Shown here in pieces: positions 1 through 6,539 of a stretch of DNA of 11,346 nt. The DNA is from Rhodococcus_D sp039923155. Lineage in GTDB: Bacteria; Actinomycetota; Actinomycetes; Mycobacteriales; Mycobacteriaceae. The first letter of the stretch is position 1; each line of letters begins with the position of its first letter. The notes beneath the pieces are model-generated. The model had not been told where the DNA came from. It saw nothing but the letters and a program-made list of their open reading frames with translations, and did no database searches. The translations under genes and the position numbers were made by a program. The stretch spans positions 1 to 11,346 of the forward strand of contig JBDTDI010000275.1 in the NCBI GenBank assembly GCA_039923155.1, given 5' to 3'.

Positions 1-31
1 GCGCGCGCCCACGTGGGGGCGGCCGAGACGC

Positions 32-469
32 TCAGCTGACGAGCGCGGCGTCCAGGGTGATGGTCACGCCGGTCAGCGCCTTGGAGATCGGGCAGGTCTC
101 CTTCGCGGTCTGCGCGGCGCTGGCGAAGCCGTCCGCGCCCAGACCGTCGACCTCGCCGCGGACCGTGATCGCGATGCCGGTGAGCTTGAAGCCGGGGGTG
201 TCCGGGCCGAGGGAGACCTTGACCGAGACGTCCAGGCTCTGCGGGGTGCCGCCCGCCTCGGCGATGACGGCGGAGAGCTGCATCGCGTAGCAGGCGGAGT
301 GCGACGCCGCGAGGAGCTCCTCGGGGCTGGTGGTGCCGTCGGCGTCCTCGGCTGCCCGCTTCGGGAACGAGACGTCGTAGGTGCCGACCTTGGAGCTGGA
401 CAGCTCGACCTGGCCGGAGCCGTACTGCAGTCCGCCGTTCCAGGCGGTGCGTGCGGTACGTGAGGGCAT
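32..469 (-). CDS. osmC: OsmC-type organic hydroperoxide reductase
   Basis: This is a cytoplasmic, thiol-dependent peroxidase of the OsmC/Ohr superfamily, which reduces organic hydroperoxides, including lipid peroxides, with a reactive cysteine. The 145-residue length is normal for the family. The two redox cysteines are visible as Cys60 in the motif HSACYAMQLS and Cys126 in ETCPISKAL, almost the same positions as in E. coli OsmC. Arg38 and Glu51 (in SPEELLAASH) fit the residues that activate the peroxidatic cysteine. The spacing and the TCPISKAL motif favour the OsmC branch over Ohr. The ATG start is supported by AAGGAG (475-480) five bases upstream. It lies 54 bases after the desaturase stop on the same strand, so the two may be co-transcribed; lipid-peroxide removal beside a desaturase makes sense, but co-transcription is inferred. 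The gene is complete. Confidence 0.94.
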   Translation of the reverse strand: MPSRTARTAWNGGLQYGSGQVELSSSKVGTYDVSFPKRAAEDADGTTSPEELLAASHSACYAMQLSAVIAEAGGTPQSLDVSVKVSLGPDTPGFKLTGIAITVRGEVDGLGADGFASAAQTAKETCPISKALTGVTITLDAALVS

Positions 470-523
470 GGTGACTCCTTCGGTTGGCGGGTGGTGATCG
501 GGTGGTCGCGGGCCCGGCTGGAC

Positions 524-1453
524 CTAGCGCGCGGCCTCGCGGGCGAGGGCCCGTGCGCGGGACTCCTCGAACCGCTTCGCAGCGGCGTCGAGGGCGGCGA
601 GCACGCCGACGAGCTCCTCGCGGGCCGCCTCCCCCTCAGGGCCGAGGCCGGTGCGGTCGAAGATGTTCCAGTGCCGCAGCACCGGCATGATGACGTCGTC
701 GTGGTGCTGGCGCAGGTCGTAGATCCCGGCCTTGGCCATCAGCACCGACGCGCGTCGGAAGTTCTTCATGTCGGAGCCGGGCATCTGGAAGTTCTTGACC
801 TCCTCCAGCACGGCCACCATGGTGTCGTCCGGCGCGCGGTCGAACGCGGCGCTGACCAGGTTCCGGTAGAAGATCATGTGCAGGTTCTCGTCCTTGGCGA
901 TCCGCGCGAGCATCGCGTCGGCCACCTTGTCCCCGCAGGCCTTGCCCGTGTTGCGGTGGCTCACGCGGGTCGCCAGCTCCTGGAAGCTGACGTAGGCGAC
1001 GGTCTGCAGCATGCTCTTCTCGCCGGCGTCGTAGCCGTGGACCATGTGCGCCATGCGCTGGTTCTCCAGGTCCACCGGGTCGACGCCGCGGGTGACCACG
1101 AGGTAGTCCCGCATCACGATGCCGTGGCGGTTCTCCTCCGCCGTCCACTGACCGACCCAGCTGCCCCAGGCGCCGTCACGGCCGAAGTGGGTGGCGATCT
1201 CCCGGTGGTAGGAGGGCAGGTTGTCCTCGGTCAGCAGGTTCAGCACCATCGCCGCCTTGGCCGTGTCGGAGAGCCGGGACTCCTCCGGAGCCCAGTCCGT
1301 ACCCCCCATCGCGGCGAAGTTCTTGCCGTCGGACCACGGCACGAAGTCGTGCGGGTGCCACGGCTTGGTCATCGAGTGGTGCCGGTCGAGGTTCTCGGCC
1401 ACCACGGGCTCCAGCTCGTGCAACAGCTGGACGGTGGTCAGCTTGGTGGCCAT
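524..1453 (-). CDS. desA: Acyl-ACP desaturase, DesA1-type, soluble di-iron
   Basis: This soluble di-iron enzyme of the plant-type stearoyl-ACP desaturase family (fatty acid desaturase type 2) introduces a double bond into an acyl chain carried on ACP, using O2 and reduced ferredoxin. All six expected iron ligands can be placed in the 309-residue protein: Glu76 in LLTEDNLPSYHRE, Glu107 and His110 in TAEENRHG, Glu159 in SFQELATR, and Glu189 and His192 in DENLHMIFYR. From memory of the family, it matches M. tuberculosis DesA1 closely (for example QLLHELEPVV, KPWxPHDxxPWSDGKN, ISHRNTGKAC), but it is shorter, lacking a stretch near residue 140 and the basic C-terminal tail. Mycobacterial DesA1 acts in mycolic acid synthesis; whether this host makes mycolates cannot be seen here. 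The ATG start is fixed by AGGAGG (1459-1464) five bases upstream. A repeat array in its own upstream region suggests dedicated regulation. Confidence 0.94.
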   Translation of the reverse strand: MATKLTTVQLLHELEPVVAENLDRHHSMTKPWHPHDFVPWSDGKNFAAMGGTDWAPEESRLSDTAKAAMVLNLLTEDNLPSYHREIATHFGRDGAWGSWVGQWTAEENRHGIVMRDYLVVTRGVDPVDLENQRMAHMVHGYDAGEKSMLQTVAYVSFQELATRVSHRNTGKACGDKVADAMLARIAKDENLHMIFYRNLVSAAFDRAPDDTMVAVLEEVKNFQMPGSDMKNFRRASVLMAKAGIYDLRQHHDDVIMPVLRHWNIFDRTGLGPEGEAAREELVGVLAALDAAAKRFEESRARALAREAAR

Positions 1454-1458
1454 CGGTA

Positions 1459-1464
1459 CCTCCT
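1459..1464 (-). promoter_or_regulatory. Ribosome binding site of desA
   Basis: AGGAGG on the minus strand, five bases before the ATG at 1453. It is the strongest Shine-Dalgarno match in the window and fixes the desA start. It contrasts with the absent sites of the genes starting at 8336, 8394 and 9933. Confidence 0.8.
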
Positions 1465-1481
1465 CGTTGAGTCCTACGACT

Positions 1482-1537
1482 CGCCGGTTACGCGTCCGTA
1501 GGTTACGCCATCGTAGGTTACTGCACCGTAGGTGCGC
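1482..1537 (-). repeat. Four tandem 15-bp repeats upstream of desA (probable operator array)
   Basis: Four head-to-tail units start at 1482, 1497, 1512 and 1527 (plus-strand reading), exactly 15 bases apart. Their 11-base cores are CGCCGGTTACG, CGTAGGTTACG, CGTAGGTTACT and CGTAGGTGCGC. The second is palindromic in its outer bases (CGTA-GGT-TACG), and the others are decayed versions of it. The array fills about half of the 101-base gap between the peptidase stop and the desA start, so it should overlap the desA promoter. Mycobacterial desA genes are known to be controlled by a TetR-family repressor (MadR), and TetR proteins bind short palindromes, so a repressor array is the natural reading. 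The identity of the binding protein is inferred, and no such regulator gene lies in the window. A convincing -10/-35 pair could not be picked out. Confidence 0.7.
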
Positions 1538-1554
1538 TGAACAGGATCCTTCGG

Positions 1555-3519
1555 TCAGGGTCTGACCAGGGTCAGCACGGCGACCTCCGGTGGGGTGAAG
1601 CCGAGGACCTGGCCGTAGAAGGAGACCTCGGCCTCAAGCGCGGTGGCGACGTTCTCGGCCTTGCGGAAGCCGTGCTGCTCCCCGGCGAACAGCAGGTAGG
1701 CATGAGGGATCCCGTTGCGCACCATCGCGTCCCGGAACAGCTCGGACTGCGACGGCGGCACCACCTGGTCCTCGTCGCCCTGCAGCAGCAGCACCGGGCA
1801 GCTGAGCTCGTCGACGTGGTTCAGCGGCGCCCGACTGACGTAGCGGTCCTGGGCCTGCGGCAGCGGGCCGATCAGGGAGTCCAGGTAGCGCGACTCGAAG
1901 TCGTGGGTGTCGGCCGCGAAGCGCTCGAGCTCGGCCACCCCGTAGTAGGAGGCCCCGGCGGCGAACGCGTCGGTGCCGGTGAGCGCGGCGAGCACGGTCC
2001 AGCCGCCGGCGCTGCCCCCGCGAATCACCAGCCGATCACCATCGACCCTGCCCTGGTGCACCAGCGCGTGGGCCGCGGCCACGCAGTCGGCCACGTCGAG
2101 AACGCCCCACTGCTCGCGCAGCGCGTTGCGGTAGACCCGGCCGTACCCGCTGGACCCGCCGTAGTTGACGTCCAGGACGGTGAACCCGCGGCTGGTGAAG
2201 TAGGCCTTCTCCATGCTGCGGGCCGCCACCGCCTGCGACGTCGGGCCGCCGTGCACGAACACCACGCACGGCGGCAGCTCGTCGGGCGGGCCCACCACCG
2301 ACGGGTGGGTCGGCGGGTACACCAGCGCGTGCACGGTGCGCCCGTCCACGCCGGGCAGGGCCTCCGCGGTCGGGACCGGCATCCACTGCGCCGCCACCTC
2401 GGGCCCGTCGCTGCCGTCGTCGAGGACGTCGAGCGAGACCACGGCAGCCGAGGCGGCCGCGAGCTCCACCACGACGATGGCCGTCGCGGCCGTGGGGCTG
2501 GTGGCGATGCCGCTCACCTTCCTGCCCTGGGCGCGCACGGCCGTCAGCGAGTCGAACGGCACCTCGACGTCCTCGAGGGACCCCGTGGTCGGGTCCAGCA
2601 CCGCGAGCTGGGCTCGCCCCACCCCGTGGGTGACGGCCAGGCGGCCGTCGTCGAGCACGGCGTAGGAGGTCTGCCCGAGCTGCCACAGCGGTGCGCCGAG
2701 CTCGGACTCCACGGGGTGCAGCGGCTCCGGCTCACCACCGGAGAGGTCCAGGCGCACCAGGTTCCACCACCCACTGGAATCGGTGAGCGCGTAGAGGTGC
2801 CCGTCGTCGGCCCACTCCGGCTGCATGACCGACTCGCTCGGGCCCCCGAGGAGCGTCCGCGGGGCGCCGAGGACACCGTCGCTCACCGCCGCGACGCGCA
2901 GCTCGGTGCCGTCCCACGGCATCTGGGGGTGGTCCCACGCGATCCAGGCCAGGTGGGTGCCGTCGGGCGAGAGCCGAGGGTGGGCGAGGAAGTTCGAGGC
3001 CCCGAAGTTGGAGCCTCCCGCGAGCTCGCGCACGGTCTGCGAACCGTCCAGGGCCACCGCCACCAGGTGGCGGCGCACGCCGGAGCCGACGTGGGCCTCA
3101 CGCACGCACCACACCTCGTCGCCCACCACCAGCAGGTCGGCGTAGCGCAGCGCCGCCACCTGCTCCGGTTCCGGCGTCAACGGCTGGGGATCGGTTGCGC
3201 CATCCGCCAGGGAGTACAGGCGCTGATCGGTGAACTCGCTGAACACGAGCACCCCGTCGGCCACCGCGTAGCTCAGGCCGCCGTACTCGTGCACGCGCGT
3301 GCGGGCGTTCCAGCCGACCGGCAGCACGTCGGAGACCGTTCCGTCGGCTGCGCGGCGCAGCACGACCTGTCGCCCACCCTCGGCCGGGCGGCCCGCCGTC
3401 CACCACAGGTCGGAGCCCACGAGCTGGGGAAAGGCCAGCCGGGTGCCGCTCACGGCGGCGGTGGTGGCGCTGATCGGCGAGGGCCACTCGCCGTAGGGGA
3501 TGACCTCGCAGGTGCTCAC
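1555..3519 (-). CDS. S9 family serine peptidase (prolyl oligopeptidase / acylaminoacyl peptidase type)
   Basis: This probable cytoplasmic peptidase belongs to the S9 clan, whose members cleave short peptides, often releasing dipeptides or acylated residues. The 654-residue protein has the expected two parts. The N-terminal half carries beta-propeller-like repeats, with lines such as LSPDGTHLAWIAWDHPQMPWDGTELRV near residues 180-200. The C-terminal alpha/beta-hydrolase domain starts near residue 400. The catalytic triad is visible: Ser503 in RGGSAGGW, Asp584 in GDEDQVVPPSQ and His616 in GEQHGFR. The oxyanion region FVHGGPTSQ is also present. No signal peptide is seen. The start is a GTG (3517-3519) with a weak GAGG-like site upstream. 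It is divergent from the hypothetical gene at 3596 and 101 bases upstream of desA. Substrate preference cannot be told from sequence alone. Confidence 0.93.
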   Translation of the reverse strand: MSTCEVIPYGEWPSPISATTAAVSGTRLAFPQLVGSDLWWTAGRPAEGGRQVVLRRAADGTVSDVLPVGWNARTRVHEYGGLSYAVADGVLVFSEFTDQRLYSLADGATDPQPLTPEPEQVAALRYADLLVVGDEVWCVREAHVGSGVRRHLVAVALDGSQTVRELAGGSNFGASNFLAHPRLSPDGTHLAWIAWDHPQMPWDGTELRVAAVSDGVLGAPRTLLGGPSESVMQPEWADDGHLYALTDSSGWWNLVRLDLSGGEPEPLHPVESELGAPLWQLGQTSYAVLDDGRLAVTHGVGRAQLAVLDPTTGSLEDVEVPFDSLTAVRAQGRKVSGIATSPTAATAIVVVELAAASAAVVSLDVLDDGSDGPEVAAQWMPVPTAEALPGVDGRTVHALVYPPTHPSVVGPPDELPPCVVFVHGGPTSQAVAARSMEKAYFTSRGFTVLDVNYGGSSGYGRVYRNALREQWGVLDVADCVAAAHALVHQGRVDGDRLVIRGGSAGGWTVLAALTGTDAFAAGASYYGVAELERFAADTHDFESRYLDSLIGPLPQAQDRYVSRAPLNHVDELSCPVLLLQGDEDQVVPPSQSELFRDAMVRNGIPHAYLLFAGEQHGFRKAENVATALEAEVSFYGQVLGFTPPEVAVLTLVRP

Positions 3520-3521
3520 CG

Positions 3522-3575
3522 CCTCGACCCTGCCAGCCCGGTGCGGCGCAGTCGAGGGATGGAACGCAGTCGAGG
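3522..3575. repeat. GTCGAGG repeats in a divergent intergenic region
   Basis: An 11-base direct repeat, CGCAGTCGAGG, occurs at 3547-3557 and 3565-3575 (period 18). The inverted core CCTCGAC lies at 3522-3528, just upstream of the GTG start of the S9 peptidase. The region separates two divergent genes, so the repeats could be operator sites. They could equally be fragments of a dispersed repeat, because GTCGAGG-type words are common in GC-rich actinomycete intergenic DNA. Confidence 0.45.
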
Positions 3576-3595
3576 CGCCGAACGTTCATCCAGGC

Positions 3596-4168
3596 GTGGA
3601 CGACGACACGATCACCGCGCACATCGCTGATCTCACCGCCGAGCTCGACGCGCTGGGCCCGGACGAGGAGGAACGGGCGGCGGAGCTGACGGCCCTCCGG
3701 GAGCAGAGCCGAGACCTGCTGCGGCAAAGGGTGACCCGCCGCCAGCTCGGAGAGGACCCGGGGCTCGCCGAGGCGGACACCGACCTGGACGGCGAACCCG
3801 TCGTGGACCCGGGCGCCGAGCTCGCAGCCCTCGACCGGGCGCTGCTGCGCGGGCGGGCCCTGGTGCTGCACGACCTGGCGGCCCGAGGCGCGGACACCGC
3901 CGACGTGGTCGACCGGGTGGACGCCGCCGTCGCGGAGCGACGCTGGTGGGTGCGGAGCTGGCCGGACGGTCTCGAGCTGGTGGCGGGTCAGATCGCCCAG
4001 GACGTGCAGGACGTCATGATCGACACCGAGGGCCGGTGGCCGGGGTGCCCGGCGCACCCGCAGGAGGCGATGGCCCTGGAGCCGGAGCTGGGACCCGAGC
4101 CGCACTGGGTCTGCGCGCACGGTTGTGGCGTGGTGGCCCCGCTGGGTGCGCTGAGCGCCGGTGCGTGA
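3596..4168 (+). CDS. Hypothetical protein with helical body and Cys/His-rich C-terminal tail
   Basis: I do not recognise a characterised family. From the GTG at 3596 the product is about 190 residues. It has a highly charged, helix-prone N-terminal part (for example HIADLTAELDALGPDEEERA and REQSRDLLRQRVTRRQ) that could form short coiled coils. A conserved-looking middle follows (RRWWVRSWPDGLELVAGQ), and then a tail with Cys151-Pro-Ala-His154 and Cys173-Ala-His175-Gly-Cys177, which could bind zinc. No signal peptide or membrane segment is seen. The frame is open back to an ATG at 3500, but that start would overlap the divergent peptidase start. The GTG at 3596 begins the first protein-like sequence, though its Shine-Dalgarno site is poor. 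Its stop lies 21 bases from the convergent BrkB-type gene. Strong third-position GC supports real coding. Confidence 0.7.
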   Translation: MDDDTITAHIADLTAELDALGPDEEERAAELTALREQSRDLLRQRVTRRQLGEDPGLAEADTDLDGEPVVDPGAELAALDRALLRGRALVLHDLAARGADTADVVDRVDAAVAERRWWVRSWPDGLELVAGQIAQDVQDVMIDTEGRWPGCPAHPQEAMALEPELGPEPHWVCAHGCGVVAPLGALSAGA

Positions 4169-4189
4169 GCGGGCTGGTCGTGGGAGACG

Positions 4190-5218
4190 TCACCCACGCG
4201 TGCTGGGGGGACCGGGTGGGTCGAAGTGCACCTCCACCGTTTCGAAGCCCTTGTGGGTCTGGGCGACGGCGTAGGTCGCATAGGCCTTGCGGTCGGCGTC
4301 GGTGAGCTCGACGGCGTCGGTGAACGGCGTCAGCAGCGCCCGCGGCCAGAGCCGTTGGGTGAGCACCACGTTGATCTCCGCGCAGAACACCACGACGATG
4401 GCTTGGAGGGTGATCCAGGTGATCAGGCCCAGCACGACCCCGAACAGGCCGTACAGGGCGCTGGAGCGGCTGACGCTGGAGCCGAGCAGGTAGACCCCGA
4501 ACAGCTGCAGCAGGTGGACGACGACGCCGGCGATCGCTGCGCCGGGTAGCACCTCTCGCAGGGTCGTCACCTCGTGGGCGGTCCCGAAGCGGAACAGCAG
4601 CGCCACCAGCACCGCGTTGGCCACCATCGACAGCGGGATGACGATGCCGGCGTTGAGCAGGTCGTCGCGGGAGAACCCGGCGGCCAGCGACAGCACGGAG
4701 GTCGCGAGCACCCCGGTGCCGAACACGGCCAGCAGACCGAAGCTGCGCACGCGCGCCGCGATGGGGTTCGGGCGGGCGTTGCGGGGCACGCCCCAGATGA
4801 CGTTCAGCGCGTTCTGGCCGGCCTGGGCCACCCCGAGCCCGCCGAGCAGGGTGCCGAGCACCCCGATGCTCAGCCCGACGGTGCTGCCGTTGAACGCCCG
4901 GATCTGCGACGCGATCTCGTCGTTGAGCAGCGGGACCTGCTGCAGCACCGTGCTGATCAGCCGTTCCTGCAGCGAGGGATCGTTCTGCAGCACGAAGCCG
5001 AGCAGGGCCACGGCGACGAGGAGCAGCGGAAACAGCGAGATGAAGGCGTAGTGCGCCACGAGGGCGGCCAGGTAGACCCCTTGGTCGTCGATGAACTTGT
5101 AGGTCACGGCAACCGGGAACCCGAGCACGGTGTGGCGACGTTGGAACCGATCCGCGGCGAGCACCCGGCGCCGCAGAAGGCCGGGGCGCTGGGCGGCACT
5201 GCTTCCGGTAGCGGCCAC
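4190..5218 (-). CDS. YihY/BrkB family inner-membrane protein
   Basis: This is a multi-pass membrane protein of the YihY/BrkB family, often mislabelled ribonuclease BN. Function in most bacteria is unsettled; roles in envelope maintenance or transport have been proposed. The 342-residue product shows about six hydrophobic segments, roughly at residues 48-77, 112-135, 157-180, 187-212, 225-250 and 253-283. Family hallmarks include AHYAFISLFPLLLVAVALLGF after the first helix boundary, a long glycine-rich second segment (VLGTLLGGLGVAQAGQNALN) and ALYGLFGVVLGLITWI near the end. The last 60 residues are soluble and acidic and probably cytoplasmic. The start is a GTG at 5216-5218, 33 bases after the aminotransferase stop on the same strand, which suggests co-transcription. 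No clear Shine-Dalgarno site precedes it, so a start slightly further downstream is possible. Confidence 0.9.
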   Translation of the reverse strand: MAATGSSAAQRPGLLRRRVLAADRFQRRHTVLGFPVAVTYKFIDDQGVYLAALVAHYAFISLFPLLLVAVALLGFVLQNDPSLQERLISTVLQQVPLLNDEIASQIRAFNGSTVGLSIGVLGTLLGGLGVAQAGQNALNVIWGVPRNARPNPIAARVRSFGLLAVFGTGVLATSVLSLAAGFSRDDLLNAGIVIPLSMVANAVLVALLFRFGTAHEVTTLREVLPGAAIAGVVVHLLQLFGVYLLGSSVSRSSALYGLFGVVLGLITWITLQAIVVVFCAEINVVLTQRLWPRALLTPFTDAVELTDADRKAYATYAVAQTHKGFETVEVHFDPPGPPSTRG

Positions 5219-5251
5219 AGGTGCGGACGCTACCGGCCCCCGGGCGAGAGC

Positions 5252-6472
5252 TCAGGTCAACGCGGTGCGCAGCGCGGCGACGACCTCGTCGATCTCGTCG
5301 TCGCTGATGACCAGGGGCGGACACATCGTCAGGGTGGTGGTGCCGATGGGGCGCAGGATCACCCCGTCCGCCAGCACGGCGTCGCGCACCGCCACCGCAT
5401 CCACGCCGTCCGCCGTGGCCACCGCCCACACCGCTCCCTCGCCGCGGACACCGGCCACCAGTCCGTCGTCGGCCAGCTCGTGCAGACCGGCGGACAACCG
5501 GGCGCCGATCGCCTTCGCCCGCTCCACCAACCCCTCGCGCTCGGTGATGTCCAGGCACACCAGGGCGGCGGCGCACGCGCTGGCGTGGCCCGAGTAGGTG
5601 TAGCCGTGCTTGAGCACCGCCGTGGGGTCGGCCTCGAGGGGCTCGTGCACGGCGGGGGAGACGAGCACGCCGCCGAGGGGGACGTAGCCGCTGCTGACGC
5701 CCTTGGCGAACACGGTCAGGTCGGCCTGCACGCCGTAGTGGCTGCCCGCGAACATGCTGCCGAGGCGTCCGAAGCCGCAGATCACCTCGTCGAGGACCAG
5801 GAAGGCGCCGTGTGCCGTGCACAGCGCGCGCAACCCTTCCAGGTAGCCGGGCTCGGGCGGGTACACCCCGCCCGCCCCGATCACGGGCTCGGCGAACACG
5901 GCCGCGACCCGTCCCGGGTGGGCGGTGAACACGGCGGCCACCGCGTCGAGGTCGTCCTTCGGCACCTGGACGGCGTCACCGATGCCGGGCCCGAAACCTG
6001 CACTGTTGGCGGGTAGTCCGGTCAGCGTCATGCCGCCGTAGGTCACCCCGTGGTAGCTCGGGGTGCGGCTGACGACGATCGTCCGCTCCGGCTCGCCAGC
6101 CGCGGCGTGCGCCGCCCGGGCCAGCTTGATCGCGGTGTCCACCGCCTCGGAGCCGCCGCTGGTGAAGAACACCCGGCTGTTCGGCACCGGGGCGAGCGCG
6201 ACGAGACGCTCGGCGAGGGCGTCGGCCGGGGCGTTGCTGAAGCGGTCGAAGCAGTGGTAGGTCTCCAGCGTGCTGATCTGGGCCGCGACGGCGTCGGCGA
6301 CCTCGGCGCGGCCGTGCCCGACGTTGCAGTGCCACAGGCTGGCCATGGCGTCGACGTACCGCTTGCCGTCGGTGTCCCAGACCAGGGAGCCCTCGCCGCG
6401 GACCAGGGTGGTGAACGACGACGCCGCTGCGGCCGGTCGTGCGAACGGGTGGAGCTGGGCGGGAGTAATCAT
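5252..6472 (-). CDS. Class III PLP-dependent aminotransferase
   Basis: This fold-type I, class III aminotransferase moves an amino group from an omega-amino compound or diamine to a keto acid such as pyruvate. The 406-residue protein has the family signatures. These are the phosphate-binding loop TSGGSEAVDTAIKLAR, the stacking Tyr140 in SYHGVTYGG, Asp228 in LDEVICGFGRLG (pairs with the pyridine nitrogen), and Lys257 in VFAKGVSSGYVPLGG, which forms the Schiff base with PLP. HGYTYSGHASACAAAL is the usual substrate-side motif. Putrescine- or beta-alanine-pyruvate transaminases are the nearest types I can name, but substrate is not readable. The frame continues upstream to 6883 inside the next gene, so that extension is rejected. 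The ATG at 6470-6472 gives the normal N terminus (MITPAQLHPFARP). The upstream neighbour is a spermidine-synthase-like gene, which hints at an amine substrate. Confidence 0.93.
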   Translation of the reverse strand: MITPAQLHPFARPAAAASSFTTLVRGEGSLVWDTDGKRYVDAMASLWHCNVGHGRAEVADAVAAQISTLETYHCFDRFSNAPADALAERLVALAPVPNSRVFFTSGGSEAVDTAIKLARAAHAAAGEPERTIVVSRTPSYHGVTYGGMTLTGLPANSAGFGPGIGDAVQVPKDDLDAVAAVFTAHPGRVAAVFAEPVIGAGGVYPPEPGYLEGLRALCTAHGAFLVLDEVICGFGRLGSMFAGSHYGVQADLTVFAKGVSSGYVPLGGVLVSPAVHEPLEADPTAVLKHGYTYSGHASACAAALVCLDITEREGLVERAKAIGARLSAGLHELADDGLVAGVRGEGAVWAVATADGVDAVAVRDAVLADGVILRPIGTTTLTMCPPLVISDDEIDEVVAALRTALT

Positions 6473-6489
6473 CCTCCGATGATGCTCCT
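6473..6489 (-). promoter_or_regulatory. Two purine-rich sites before the aminotransferase start
   Basis: On the minus strand GGAGG (6473-6477) touches the ATG with no spacer, too close for normal use. AGGAG (6485-6489) lies 12 bases away, slightly far. The more distant copy is the more plausible Shine-Dalgarno site for the ATG at 6472. Confidence 0.45.
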
Positions 6490-6508
6490 GGCGCCCGGCG
6501 CCGCGCCA

Positions 6509-6530
6509 CCACCACCGGGCTCGGTGGTGG
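6509..6530 (-). terminator. GC-rich hairpin between spermidine-synthase-like gene and aminotransferase gene
   Basis: CCACCACCG (6509-6517) pairs perfectly with CGGTGGTGG (6522-6530) across a four-base loop, giving a stable 9-bp stem. It begins 10 bases after the stop of the upstream minus-strand gene. No T run follows, which is common for actinomycete terminators. It may end or attenuate transcription, or act as an RNA-stabilising stem within an operon. Confidence 0.5.
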
Positions 6531-6539
6531 CGGTCCGGG

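Noticed and set aside
491..1501. Long plus-strand open frame across the desA region (336 codons)
   Set aside because: It is the antisense of desA, made of His/Val/Arg-rich low-information sequence with no family motif, an artefact of high GC.
1482..1537. CRISPR-like array or origin iterons
   Set aside because: Units of 15 bp with only 4-base variable gaps are far too short for CRISPR, and there are no replication or Cas genes nearby; a promoter operator is simpler.
3500..3595. Upstream ATG (3500) start for the hypothetical gene
   Set aside because: It would overlap the divergent peptidase start, its purine-rich site abuts the ATG with no spacing, and residues before 3596 look like translated intergenic repeats.
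1672..3630. Plus-strand open frame of about 650 codons opposite the S9 peptidase
   Set aside because: The opposite strand encodes a complete S9 catalytic triad and propeller; the plus frame gives His/Arg/Gly-rich sequence with no motif.
4014..5822. Minus-strand open frame of about 600 codons
   Set aside because: It runs through two well-supported genes in another frame and is almost purely Arg/Pro/Gly/Ala.
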